Below, one piece after another: positions 1 through 11,600 of a DNA stretch of 51,909 nucleotides (its first letter is position 1; each line of letters starts with the position of its first letter). The DNA is taken from the NCBI GenBank assembly GCA_003254885.1, contig QANT01003226.1:1-51909 (forward strand), written 5' to 3'. Origin of the DNA: Purshia tridentata (Eukaryota; Streptophyta; Magnoliopsida; Rosales; Rosaceae). The notes under the pieces were generated by a model. It did no database searches. It was not told the DNA's origin and saw only the letters and a list, made by a program, of their open reading frames with translations. The translations under genes and the position numbers were made by a program.

Positions 1-859
1 GAGTATATCATAAATAAAACAATGGTGTTAGGAATCTCACCTTATTTTCTCAATTTATATTCATACATTGAATATTAAAAAATAAAAATAAAAAATAAAT
101 GAAAATACTTTATCCAGTAAAGTAATAATACATAAAGTGAGAATAAAAGTTAGGAAAATAAAATGAAATCTCTAGCATTATTGTAAATAAAAATATCTTT
201 TGGATACAAATATTTTGATTGAATGATGCATGAATAAGTAGTTTACGATTTACAAAGATATTTGGCATTTTTCGTATTGTTAAGGCTTTTCCCGCCAACC
301 AACGGTCCAGATTGAAGAGAATAAATACTAGACATTACACACGCAGACAAAGGCCATCCGAAACCGTCCATTGACCCACGATCTGACGGTCCACCCACTT
401 TAATACCCTAAACCGCCACTCGTATAGTTAAGACGTTTCTTTCCAAACGAAACCCGCTTTAACCCGCGAGCAATTTATTCCAACCCAACGGTCAATAAAT
501 GCCCGCGAAGAAGGTCGCCCATCTACGGCTCCCAAACGAGTTCGACATTTAACGAAGAGCCTTAGAGTGCCGTTTGAGGTTTAAACTTTTGGTCCCCTAA
601 CGTCTTGGGCGAACCGTCAACTGCCGTTAACTGGTAGGGTTTTTCAAAGCTTACAAGAACTCAAATCTCTTTCAGTAACGGTAATTAACGGAGACGTCGG
701 TGCTTATACATTCGTTATATAAATTTTTGTATTTATATATTTATTTTATTTCCTTTTACCTCTGTTTCTCTCTCTTCGTTTCAACGGGCGAGGATTTTTC
801 GAAAAGAAAGCTCCTTTCATGTTTCAGAGAGAGGCTTCAGAAATCTATTTGTCTAATCG
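1..859 (+). promoter_or_regulatory. Upstream region of the MYB3R gene with E2F-type and MSA-type elements
   Basis: No coding gene is visible here. A perfect E2F-type site (TTTTCCCGCC) lies at 287-296, and an AACGG core follows at 301-305. A perfect match to the MSA consensus YCYAACGGYYA (CCCAACGGTCA) lies at 484-494. Further AACGG cores occur near 630-640 (reverse strand), 676-681 and 685-691. MSA elements are the known binding sites of MYB3R proteins in G2/M genes, and E2F sites mark G1/S control. Together they suggest cell-cycle-regulated transcription of the downstream gene, possibly with autoregulation. The transcription start cannot be fixed from sequence alone. Confidence 0.6.
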
Positions 860-3800
860 ATGAGCTCCAATTCGATTCCCGCCACTTCATCACAAGTAGA
901 GGTACTCTTACTTCCAGAAAATCGTTTTTGTTCGCTTTCAAATTTTATTTTTGTTTTTTGCTTGCATGTTTTTTCACTGTTCTCGATCAAGTTTTCTGGT
1001 TTTCTTGGACCTGAAGTTGCTCCGATTTGTGCTGGATTCATTGGGTATTGATAGAAGCCCTATAATTCTCTGCAATTTGGGTTTTGGTACCAGTTTTTTA
1101 ATCTGAAAACTGACTTTAAGATCTGGGTCTTGCTTGTCTGGGTCTATGGCGGTGGGGTTTTGGATATTTTGGAATAAAGCTGGGGTCTCTTTTAGGGTTT
1201 CTAGTGTTTATGATTCGTTTTAGGGAATACTTCTGGGGGGTTTTGTTTTATATTTGTGTGTTTATGTATCTATTTGTTGATTAGGATTTTGATTTTGGAG
1301 ATTATTTATAGATGGAGATGGCTGAGGTAAAATTAGAGGAGTGTTGCCTTGAGAATAAGCAATCAACGGCTGCATCGTGCTCGTCTGTATCTGAAGGTAG
1401 TGGCAGTGGTATTCTCAAGTCCCCAGGGGTTTGCAGCCCAGCATCAACTTCTCCTACTCACCGGTACAATCTTTTAAGTCAATTTAGTTACGACTATAGT
1501 GGTATTCTCCATTTGAAATTAATTAGCTTCATAACCGAGATTAAATTATGTATTTCTTGTTTTTTTTCGGTTTCAAGTATCTGCCTTTACACTTTTTATG
1601 ATTTTGAATTGGATTTTTGGATTATGTACTGGAGAATCCATATGCTGCTTTAATTTTCCTTGTGACTAGTTCATTGCTGATAATTGTCGTAAACAGTGTT
1701 CTGGTTAGTGAACTGAATTATGAGAATTTGACTTTTCAGGAGGACGAGTGGTCCTATCAGGCGAGCCAAGGGTGGTTGGACTCCACGGGAGGTCAGCATT
1801 TCATTCTGTACTTATGTTCACTAAATTGTATACTAGCTTGAAGCATGAGGATTTTCCTGTTTGTTTCCTAGCATATGGAAGGGAGAGGTCCATTATTGTA
1901 TGTCATTAGGTCATCTAATTAGGAAAGGCTTCAAACTGTCGTTGCTTTTAGAATTACTGGTTTTACTACTTTTGTTATCAACATTTCACAATTGTGTGGC
2001 AACACTATTCTCTATATGGCTTTAGCTTAGATATGATAGTATTCACCAATTTTCATATTTTGTTGCTATGACACATGCTGCTTGTGTTTTCTTAGTCATA
2101 ACTCTTTTTGGGGCATTATTGTAATTTTCAACAAACATGTTGGATTGGCCACAGGATGAGACATTAAGGAATGCTGTTGCAACTTTTAAGGGGAAGAGTT
2201 GGAAGAAAATAGGTTTGTCTCTTTCCTCAGTAGTGCTTCTCTGATTTATGTTGTTGGTTGCCAAGACAGTTTTAGAATGCAGCTGTTGGCTGGATTTTGT
2301 AGTTACAAACTTTGAGTAGTTATGGTGCTTGTAATTGGCAGAGAGTCTACTCATCAGAAATGTGCTTCCTTAACTTAATGAGATCTTTTAAATGTTAGAG
2401 ATATTGATAAACTACATCTAATTTTAGTTGAAAAATAAGAATAATATTCAGAGCTCTACAAATTCAAAGCGATCCCATAATAGATGTCCCAAGAGATTGG
2501 AATGTGTTAATGTTCATTCAGTTTTTTAATTTTCCGCTGTACCTATGTTGTGAATTACCAAAGAAGGGTTAGTCAATATGAAAATACACACACATAGAAA
2601 GATAGTCCTAGCTGTATAACCCAGTATTATTGTGTTTTAGTCATGAAGCCGATCTAACATTTGGAACAATGTGGATACAGCTGAATTTTTTCCTGATAGA
2701 TCGGAAGTACAATGTCTGCATCGATGGCAGAAGGTTCTTAATCCGGATCTTGTTAAAGGACCGTGGACTCAAGAGGTTGGAACCTACCATCCTTATAGTC
2801 CTTATTCTTTTTTGCAGTTTTGATTCAAGCATTGAACTTTCTTTCACTTGTTTGGTTTGTAGGAGGATGATAAAATCATTGAACTAGTAGCAAAGTATGG
2901 ACCTACAAAATGGTCGTTAATAGCAAAGTCTTTGCCTGGTCGTATAGGAAAACAATGCCGAGAGAGGTAATCTTCACACGTTCATAACTATCATGACACT
3001 TTTGTATGATGCTGATGATTTACACATTTTAATGTTATTCTTTCTATTCTTGGACTTCTAATTGATTTCTTCGCGAAAAGTAAAGAAAGGTTTTGGCTAG
3101 TGTATTCATTAAAAAAGGCAGTGGACCTTGTTTTTATTTACTTCAGGTGGCACAATCATCTAAATCCTGATATAAAGAAGGATGCTTGGACGTTGGAGGA
3201 GGAATTAGCCCTCATGAATGCCCACCGGATACACGGGAACAAGTGGGCCGAAATAGCTAAGGTTCTACCTGGAAGGTACCATTCTGTTTTCATTGTTATC
3301 TTTTGAATGACATTGAGGTGCTAAATTAAGGCAGTATTAGGGTATGATAGAGAGAGCCAATCTTTAAAGACTACTGCTAAGTCCTAATGTACGAATTGTG
3401 ATGTCACAACCCATTTTTGGTTAAAATCTTTTGAGAAACAGCTAGTTTCAAGGACCACTGCTAGTGCTTCCTGATGCTATAGTGTTTCCTTCCACAAACA
3501 ATGTTGATCATATCACTATTTTTATCTAAGAAATTAATTTTGTAAATTGGCTTCCTGCTTGCAGTTTCAGACTTTCAAGTACATGTGTTTTCGAAACCAA
3601 GTGCTTTATTATTATTGTGTGTATGTAGTATTTCATGCAGGAGACAAATTTTTGCTTTTAGTTTTCATGACATCAGGGATAATTATGGGCCACTGAATAA
3701 TATGTTTGGTTAAAATAGGAAATTTAAATCTTGGCCAAAAAGAAAAGGAAATTTCAATACGGAATGAAGCCTTTTTATTTTCCTCTCTTTTCTGTTTTTC

Positions 3801-5195
3801 CCTCTCAGTAGCAGTAGGAAGGTGCAGAAATCTGTTATTTGGAATGAGGATCGTATTATGTGCTGAATGATGATAAAACAAGTAAATAATTTTTTTTTCC
3901 ATTTTAACAATGACCTAGAAAGTAGAGTATAATATGCTTGACCTTTTTCAGTGATGTGAAAAAGACTAATTTCATTTCTGCGACTTTTAATGTACGATTG
4001 CTATTACTAAGCTAAATGTTGTACGTAACTTTGCGTATGCAGGACTGATAATGCCATAAAGAATCATTGGAATAGTTCCTTGAAGAAAAAATTAGATTTC
4101 TATTTGGCTACTGGGAAACTTCCACCGGCTGCAAAGAATAGTCCCCAGAATGGTGCCAAAGAGACAAATAGATCCACTGCGAGTAAAAGAATACTTGTTA
4201 GTTCAAATAAAGGATCAGATTCAACTGCTCAGACATCATCTGGCAATGCAGATACATGTAAGCTAGATGAAGATGGCAAGGATCAGTTGGAGTCCTACAC
4301 CCCACTACATGATATGGGTGCTTCATCAAGTGTTCTTCCAAATGAGTCTGCTGATTCTGAGATTGTAGAATTTAAGCTGAGATCATCCTTTATGGATCCT
4401 AGTTGCAGCAACTCAGAGTCAGTGCCAAAGTTTCAGAATTTTGGAGTCAACAACAAGCCTCAGATTGAGTATTCTGTCATTAAAAGCCAGCCAAAGTCTG
4501 AGAATTGTGGATGTAACAACCTAATAGATGAAGACAAAGTTAAGAGAACATCTGTGCCAGTTGAAACTCCAAGCTATGGTTGTTTGTACTATGAGCCACC
4601 ACCGTTAGAAAGTTGTATTCCATTAGATTCAGGTTTTTCAAACATGCATTGTTTGCAGCATGATTACAACTCCAGTCCAAACTTATCACCTATTTGTTTC
4701 TTCACTCCTCCTTGTGTGAAGGGCAATGGTTTATGTAATCGAAGTCCTGAATCAATTTTGAAAATAGCTGCTAAGAGCTTCCCCAATACTCCTTCCATTT
4801 TGCGAAAGAGAAAGACATATGCCCGAGGACATTTGCCTCCTAATGAAATTGGGATAGTAGATTGTGGATCAGTCAGGGAAGTGCACAATGTTTCTGATGA
4901 ACAGGAAAGAAACAAAAATAGTGTGGAAATGGCTGGGGCTCAAGATGGAAGTTTGTGTGAGAGTCCAACCAGTCATGGTATCAGTAGCATTGGGCCTAAT
5001 GGTAAGGCTTTTAATGCATCTCCTCCATACCGGTTAAGAGCCAGGAGAACTGCTGTTTTCAAGTCTGTGGAGAAACAACTCGAGTTTACATGTGACAGGT
5101 ATGATGGTAATGCTAAGTCTGTGGAAATATCTACAAACGGGGGCTCCACTGTTACCAAAGGTTGTTCACATGCAACAAAGATGGGAGTGACCTAG
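860..5195 (+). CDS. MYB3R: Three-repeat (R1R2R3) MYB transcription factor, MYB3R3/MYB3R5-like
   Basis: Eight coding exons read in frame: 860-901, 1312-1463, 1740-1791, 2155-2212, 2681-2775, 2863-2966, 3147-3275 and 4043-5195, giving 594 residues. Three MYB repeats lie at about residues 74-226, with tryptophans at 78/98/117, 130/150/169 and 182/201/220, the regular 19-residue spacing of a MYB fold. The conserved SLKKKLDFYLATG stretch follows R3. A conserved C-terminal block (YRLRARRTAVFKSVEKQLEF) lies at about residues 550-570. Many SP/TP dipeptides could be CDK targets. The start at 860 is preferred because the 14-codon first exon joins exon 2 in frame and its MSS-type N-terminus resembles Arabidopsis MYB3R5; the ATG at 1312 is the alternative. 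MYB3R proteins bind MSA elements of G2/M genes. The MYB3R3/5 group acts mainly as repressors, with MYB3R3 reported in RBR/E2F (DREAM-like) complexes. The subgroup assignment is by resemblance only. Confidence 0.93.
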
Positions 5196-8007
5196 AGCAT
5201 ACACACTGTAAGTTACAATTTTTCTTATCATTGTTTTTGAAGCTATTTTGTCTGATTTTTTTTTCTTTAGCTGCTATTCTCAAAATAAAATTTATAGCAT
5301 TTGGTGCTTCCTTTTTATGTGTTAAGTAGGTCAATGTTTCGTTGTCTTTTCAATTTTGCTTGAGGATGGAAACTGGATCTGACAATGAAAACTATTGTGT
5401 CTCTGAATGGAAATTCTTGATCAGCTCAATCCCTCTATATGACAGATAATTGCTTAGTCAAGTGGAGAATTATTTATGATTTGTCCGGTTGTGCAATTTT
5501 GTCCTGTCATTGTTTTTAATCAGTACACATGACGTGATACTTAATATGTACACGTACAGATAACATGCATGCAAATTTAATGCATGCAGGATGTACGCTG
5601 AGGACAATTGACGGATATTTTTATTTTCTGATAAGGAATCAAAAGTTGTCATTCTTTTCTATATGGAATTTAGGACTTGGATCTATTTCCTGTTCTTCAC
5701 CTTTGTAGTTTACCCTTTTAGTTCTTTGAATAAATGCCCTTCAACAATGGATCTTCAGCCTTTCTTGCAAAAGTTACAAAAAAGCCAGACAAGATACATG
5801 CCTTGCCACCTTTGTTACAGTGAAGTCAACATTAAAAAAGATTTTTGAAGATCTGAATCTGTTATACATTAGAGGTTTGGAATGAGTTAATCCAACATCC
5901 AGAATCCAAAATGATACAAAAGAGATTGACAACTCCCATTTAGGAAAGATATCTGTGACTTTCTTTTGTTTCCATGAAGTCATGAAGAAAGCTATCTCTT
6001 AGAGTCCCTTTGGTGAAAGGAATAGTGTATTTGAAATCCTCTTTTCCCGGATAATGGTAAATCTATTGGTAAATCTATGTACATATATTTTACCATTGAG
6101 GTGTGCATATAATTTCACCTTCTTAAACCTAAATATAGAATGAGCTCTAAATATTCCCTTCTTAAGCCTTTTTCTTTCTCTTCCTCTTCCTCAAGTATGT
6201 TTCTGATTTGGCTTGCTCTGTTTTATTTAGGGACCAAGGAGGAGATGCTATTGAAGTTGGCTGACACTCTCAATTGGTGATTTCCAAGTCTACAGAGATT
6301 TTGGAAAGTGATAAGTTATATTGATTTATCTGACCACTCTCTGTTCTCACATCTTCAATGCCTTACATAAATTATCTTGCAAATACACCACTAGTTATTA
6401 CTTACATGGGAGCGCTTTTCCAGCCCCAACTTGACAAAATTCAATGGCAGTGGGCTTCTGTTATGTGTAGAATAAAAATGATAAGCCCCAAATTCCTTGT
6501 GGAAATATCTTGATTGTACTCGGATTTGTACAGAAAACCCCTCATGAAAGGAGCAATGATGCTTCATGCTTGGAAGAATTCTTTAATGAAAGCGTAGCTC
6601 CTGTCTCAATGTCTTGATTCCTATCAATCTATCCTTTCTTACCAATATATACAGCTAGAACTAGCATTTTAATTTTACTACATTGACATCTGTACTTTTA
6701 AAATCTGAGGATTTTTATGGCGCTAACTAGTTTCTCCTTTTGACTACATAAAAGGAAACCCAAATTATAGAAAAAAAGACAATTGGTTTGCTAAAATAGC
6801 CTAATTGAATGACATAAATAAATACTTAGTCTTATTCTGAATGTTTCCAATTGATATGTGGCTGTGTTATTGTTAATTATATTTTTCTTCATTTTGTTAG
6901 AAGGATCTCAACTTTGAATCTCCTTCTCTCAAATTAAAAACAAAAAAATTCAATTTGATAAAAAGGAAAGGGTATTGTAACAATCATGATACTAGTGACT
7001 TCCATTTTTTTTTTCTCGGAAACTCATCATCCTACTTGGATTGCTTCTTCAAATTGCATTGATCTCAAGACTCGTATATCGTTAAAAATATGCCACTCAT
7101 ACTTAGAACAGCCACTGTCTTCCTCTAAGTCTTTGGAACAGAAACATTTTGGGTCAAAATAATAATGGAACAGACCAAAGCCTTGGGGGGTTGGGAACTT
7201 GAGAATGTAGAGTATAAACGAAGTAACCTAGTGCTGAAGAAGTTAAGGCGTGGCCATTTGTCAAAACTTATTTTCTGACAACTCGAACAATGTAAGAAAT
7301 TGTCGCTGGTAACAAAATTCTTTTATGGCCCAGACTATATGCACCGCCCTCTCAATATTTAGTCGAGTTCATGGACAGTGATCGCTAGATTGGATTACAG
7401 AAATCTGAGAGAGAGAAGATGCAGTAGGATGGAGGGGTGGCTAAGGTTGGGTGGTTTGGTGAGGGAGGAAGAGAAAGAAAATTTTTTTTAATGCAGGGAC
7501 AAAAAGGAAAAAAAATAAAAAAATATTGAGAGTATAGTCAATTTAGTGGTTTTGGGTGGTGCGTAAAACCCACCCTTCTTTTATTTGAATTTCATTTGCA
7601 AATTGCAATCATGCTTTGGCTTCCGTTCACTCTTCACAAAGCCCGATGGGTCTAGTCGAGTTCAGGGACAGTATCTTATAGCAAAGTTTACTGGTAAAAA
7701 TATAACATGGAACACCACTAGATCAGAGTTGCCCACCAGCTAAGCCATGTATGTAGAGGGGCATGCACAATGGAATTACCTTGAAGTGAAATTCTTTATA
7801 TTTCATTTTTATTTTTTGGGCTTTGTTAGACAAAACTTTAAACTGGCCCCCCACCGGAATTATTTGAAGTCTCTCATAACAGCTGCAGAAGTCATTCTCC
7901 CCCCTTCTCTCTAAAATTTAAAAGAATGCCAGTAATACGGAGTGATGGGGTGGAAGAGAAAGAAAAATGCCACTTAACCTTGGAGGAGTAGCACGACTGA
8001 TGTTATA

Positions 8008-8013
<6 letters not shown>

Positions 8014-8039
<26 letters not shown>
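8014..8039. repeat. (TA)n microsatellite
   Basis: About 13 uninterrupted TA units in the spacer downstream of PRT6. A simple repeat with no coding role seen. Confidence 0.9.
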
Positions 8040-8335
8040 GTACAACCGTTCGATCGACAACTCCACAATCCCAAAAAGGATAATTTGCAGCTAGGCTTCA
8101 GCCTTCAGCATCCTACTGAACTGTACAAGCGTAAAAATGAAAGGAACAACCCTGCCAACAGACTGGACTGCCGTAGGCACCAAGTTTTCAACCTGTGTAG
8201 AGGAAAATCCAAGCATCTGCCAATGTCAACAAGATATTTAGTTTGTTTGTAACATGCAGTATAATCAACAATTCTTAGTATGACGGCATTTAACCATATT
8301 TAACATAAAGCCGCATACAACAAGAATAATTTGGT

Positions 8336-8408
8336 ATGAGCTCAAGAGTGATAAAAAAAAAAAAAAAAAAANATGAGCTCAAGAGTGAAAAAAAAAAAAA
8401 AAAAAAAA
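8336..8408. repeat. Duplicated 15-mer with two poly-A tracts and one N
   Basis: The 15-mer ATGAGCTCAAGAGTG occurs at 8336-8350 and again at 8373-8387. Each copy is followed by a run of about 20 A, and the single undetermined base of the window sits at 8372 between them. This could be a small genuine tandem duplication or an assembly join across a homopolymer. Confidence 0.8.
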
Positions 8409-8643
8409 TCATAACCAGTGACTAACCACAATGTGGAGTAAACCGAACCATTAATCCAAGGTCCAGATTTATTGTCAGAATTGCATATTCTCTGCTACTA
8501 GCAAGAACCATTTGCCATCTTTTGACATGAACCTGTGTCAAGATATACACTGCCTGAGATGCCAAAATAGAACATTCAACATCAAGAAGAAAATGAACAC
8601 ACACCCATGATTTTCATAATTGCCTTTACCGTAAACATTCAAA

Positions 8644-11600
8644 CTAAACCATGAAGAAAGAACCAATAGTAGTTTGCCCAAGAACCTTCGAACTTCGATC
8701 AAGGCCATGAGAAGCAACCTACCATGCAAAACAGCATAAACTAGTTATCAGATACATAAAAACTTCAAACAAAAGAAGAAAGTTTTTCAATTGGAACACA
8801 TTAATTAAGGGTGCTTCTATATGCACCCACAAATCTGCTCAACAAAATGCCATGATCATATTTGACCACAGCAGTTTCATGGATGGCAGGGGAGAGGGGA
8901 AGGGCTAAAGGTGGAGAGGAGGGGGAAGGAAGTGCTAGAGGGAAGGCCAAACATGTTATTTTTTTATTTTTTAAATTAGTGAATATGGATACAATGCTTA
9001 TTATGAAAGTAATGGGGGTGTGATGAGTATGTTGTCAAGTGCAAATAGAATTACCTATAATTTAACCATAAACACATTTGTTGAGTGGCAATGGGTTTCC
9101 TTTTTGGGCATATAGTGGCAATTGGTTTCAATGTTCAACATTTAATACATGAAAGAAAATATTATGCAAAATTAAGTACGTAGAAAGAATCTCACCAAAT
9201 AAGTTAAAGCTGCATAGCGTTCCTCGTTCAAGTACAATGGCTTTCCTCTCTGCATTTCAATGTCCTGCAATAACAAATTTTTACAATATAATACACAGAA
9301 AAAGCTTATAAACCCCCATAAATTGATCAAATCACATAGGCACACAAATAAGAACAGAAGCCTCCAGAGGTACTCCTACATCTTCATATTTTTAGCAGGC
9401 ATTGTACATTTTATTCAGAGCAAAAAGATCAACACCATATGCAATGAAGAAAGGGGGAATATCTAAACAACCAAAAAGGAGCTCAATATAGAATTTATGT
9501 CCTCGGAAGTGCGGCAGTTAATCAATCCTTCTGTTTGCTTCATTCTATCTAACTCCAATGGATAGATTACATTAAGGAGAGCATCCTCTGAAAAACCATA
9601 GCTCATTGCTTTACCGAAGCAAAAAATAAAAAATAAAAATCCTACAAGCCACTTAAAAGACTTATTGAAAGAGGAACATTGTTCTCGATTATCAACCATT
9701 TAGAATACGTATTGTTGAAAATTCACACACTATACATGGCCAACTGTAACCTCAGCTTCAATACAATCCTCAAGAACCCTAATTGTACCAGTATAGAGAA
9801 ACAAACAGCAACGCTCCCCACATAATCTCTAAGATCCACAAACTCCTAAATAGAGAGAGATACCAGGAAGATAAAAGAGTAACTCCACTCTTTTGTAATG
9901 CAAAATATGTCTAGGATGACTAGCTCAAACTTCTCTGGGTTCCTGGATTAGAGCACCTAGTTAATTTACCCTTGCCTCCTGCCTACTGGCAATGTTCACT
10001 AACATTGTCTTCCATGAAAGGTTTTCCAGAGCATATCATGAAAATCCACTACCCTTTAAGAAATAGGTATAAGATTTAAAAGAATACAAGCCATCATTTT
10101 TCTTCTTCATTGCTTCAATTGAGAAAAATTGATTGAGAGGAAGGGAGGATAAACAAGGGTCTCACCAGATATTATACATATTTTATGATTAAAAATATTT
10201 TACAATTGAAGATGATAAAAGATAGAGGAATAAAATTGCTGCATGGTTTACAATAGAAAAACCTATTTACCTCTTCACCAAAAGCATCCAAGTAGGGTGA
10301 TGGCCAGGGAGCCTGCCGTGCAGATCTTTGTAGCAGAATTGTTGTCCTCTATCGTAACAAAGAAAATTAACCATCTCAGTGGACAAGAAAAGCGAGAAAA
10401 AGAGAACTTACGTCATAAGAGGAAAATATATACAACACAGAGCTTCCGAACATAATTTTGAAAAAGAGTTGCTACAATGCATACCTTGATTAACAGAAAT
10501 ACCCCAGTACCAGAACCACAGGCCAATGCATGACTTTGGCATCCACTTTCCCTAAGATAAACATGTCAAACTTAGCAAAATAATGAACAGAGTATGAAGG
10601 CATAAATATGTATGCACCTAAAGGGATAAATGATCTGAAAATAATGACAGAGATTGGTAAAGATATACGTGCAGCATGATTTCCAGCTTGGAGAGCATAA
10701 TCTACCGCAAAGCAGGCACAATGCGGGTTCATCAAGGACATGATTGCAATTAGGACAACGTTGTTTTGTAAACCTGACAAAAAAGCAATCTTTCTGAATG
10801 AATTTTAATTCTCAAGAGACTTCTCAATAAAAATAAAAATAAAACTCCAGCAACAAACCGAGATGCAACTATACCAACCTCTGCAATAGGTCCTGGTAAA
10901 CCCGGGGCAGACGCATCAACTGGAACGGAACTGCAGGGTTGCAGTGTATGCTGCCTTGAAATCTTTGGGCTTCAAACTCCTTGCAAAAATGATGGAACCA
11001 TTTTGGAACATGCAAACGTATCACTTTATCCTTAAGAATAACATCCAGTGTAGGAATCTTGAACATGCTTTCTATCTCTTGCAATTCATTGAGCTCCACT
11101 TGCTCCACATCATAACTTGTATCCATCATGTCGCCAATGCCATGAGATTTATCTAACACATTATACCTTCCACAGAATGGCGCTTGGACATAAGAGTTTA
11201 GTACCTTCAACAGCAATGCACACCTCCGCAAATAAGGAAAACTCAAACTACGAACTATGCTCTTAATATTACAAGAAGAGCCAACATAGTTTGAAACAAA
11301 ACATTGATGAGCACATCCAGATTCCCCCAAGAGTTTAGAGATGTCAGTAACCAGGCAATCATCAACACCTAATTCACTAATGTCGCATTGATTTTTCCCA
11401 AAATATGTAATTATACCCTGCATTCAACATGCTGGATTAGACCACTAGATGTTTTTGACCAAACATAAAAGTTAACAAGAGAAATAATGAATTAATGCTA
11501 ACATACCTGAACTACAGAGACAACATAAAATACATGCACAAGGGATAACAAGGAATCTTCACATGATAAAAATCGGTTTGGAAGACAAAAAAGAACCCAC

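Larger units (their letters stand above)
5196..8643. other. Spacer between the convergent MYB3R and PRT6 genes
   Basis: AT-rich, with no supportable coding region. It should contain the 3' untranslated parts of both flanking genes; AATAAA-like signals occur near 5283 and 5729. It also holds a (TA)n microsatellite at about 8014-8039 and two poly-A runs interrupted by an ambiguous base at 8372. Short open frames here, such as the one crossing the TA repeat, look like chance. Confidence 0.7.

Noticed and set aside
8010..8252. 80-residue open frame crossing the TA repeat
   Set aside because: Begins in a microsatellite (YIYIYI), shows no family resemblance and lies downstream of PRT6.
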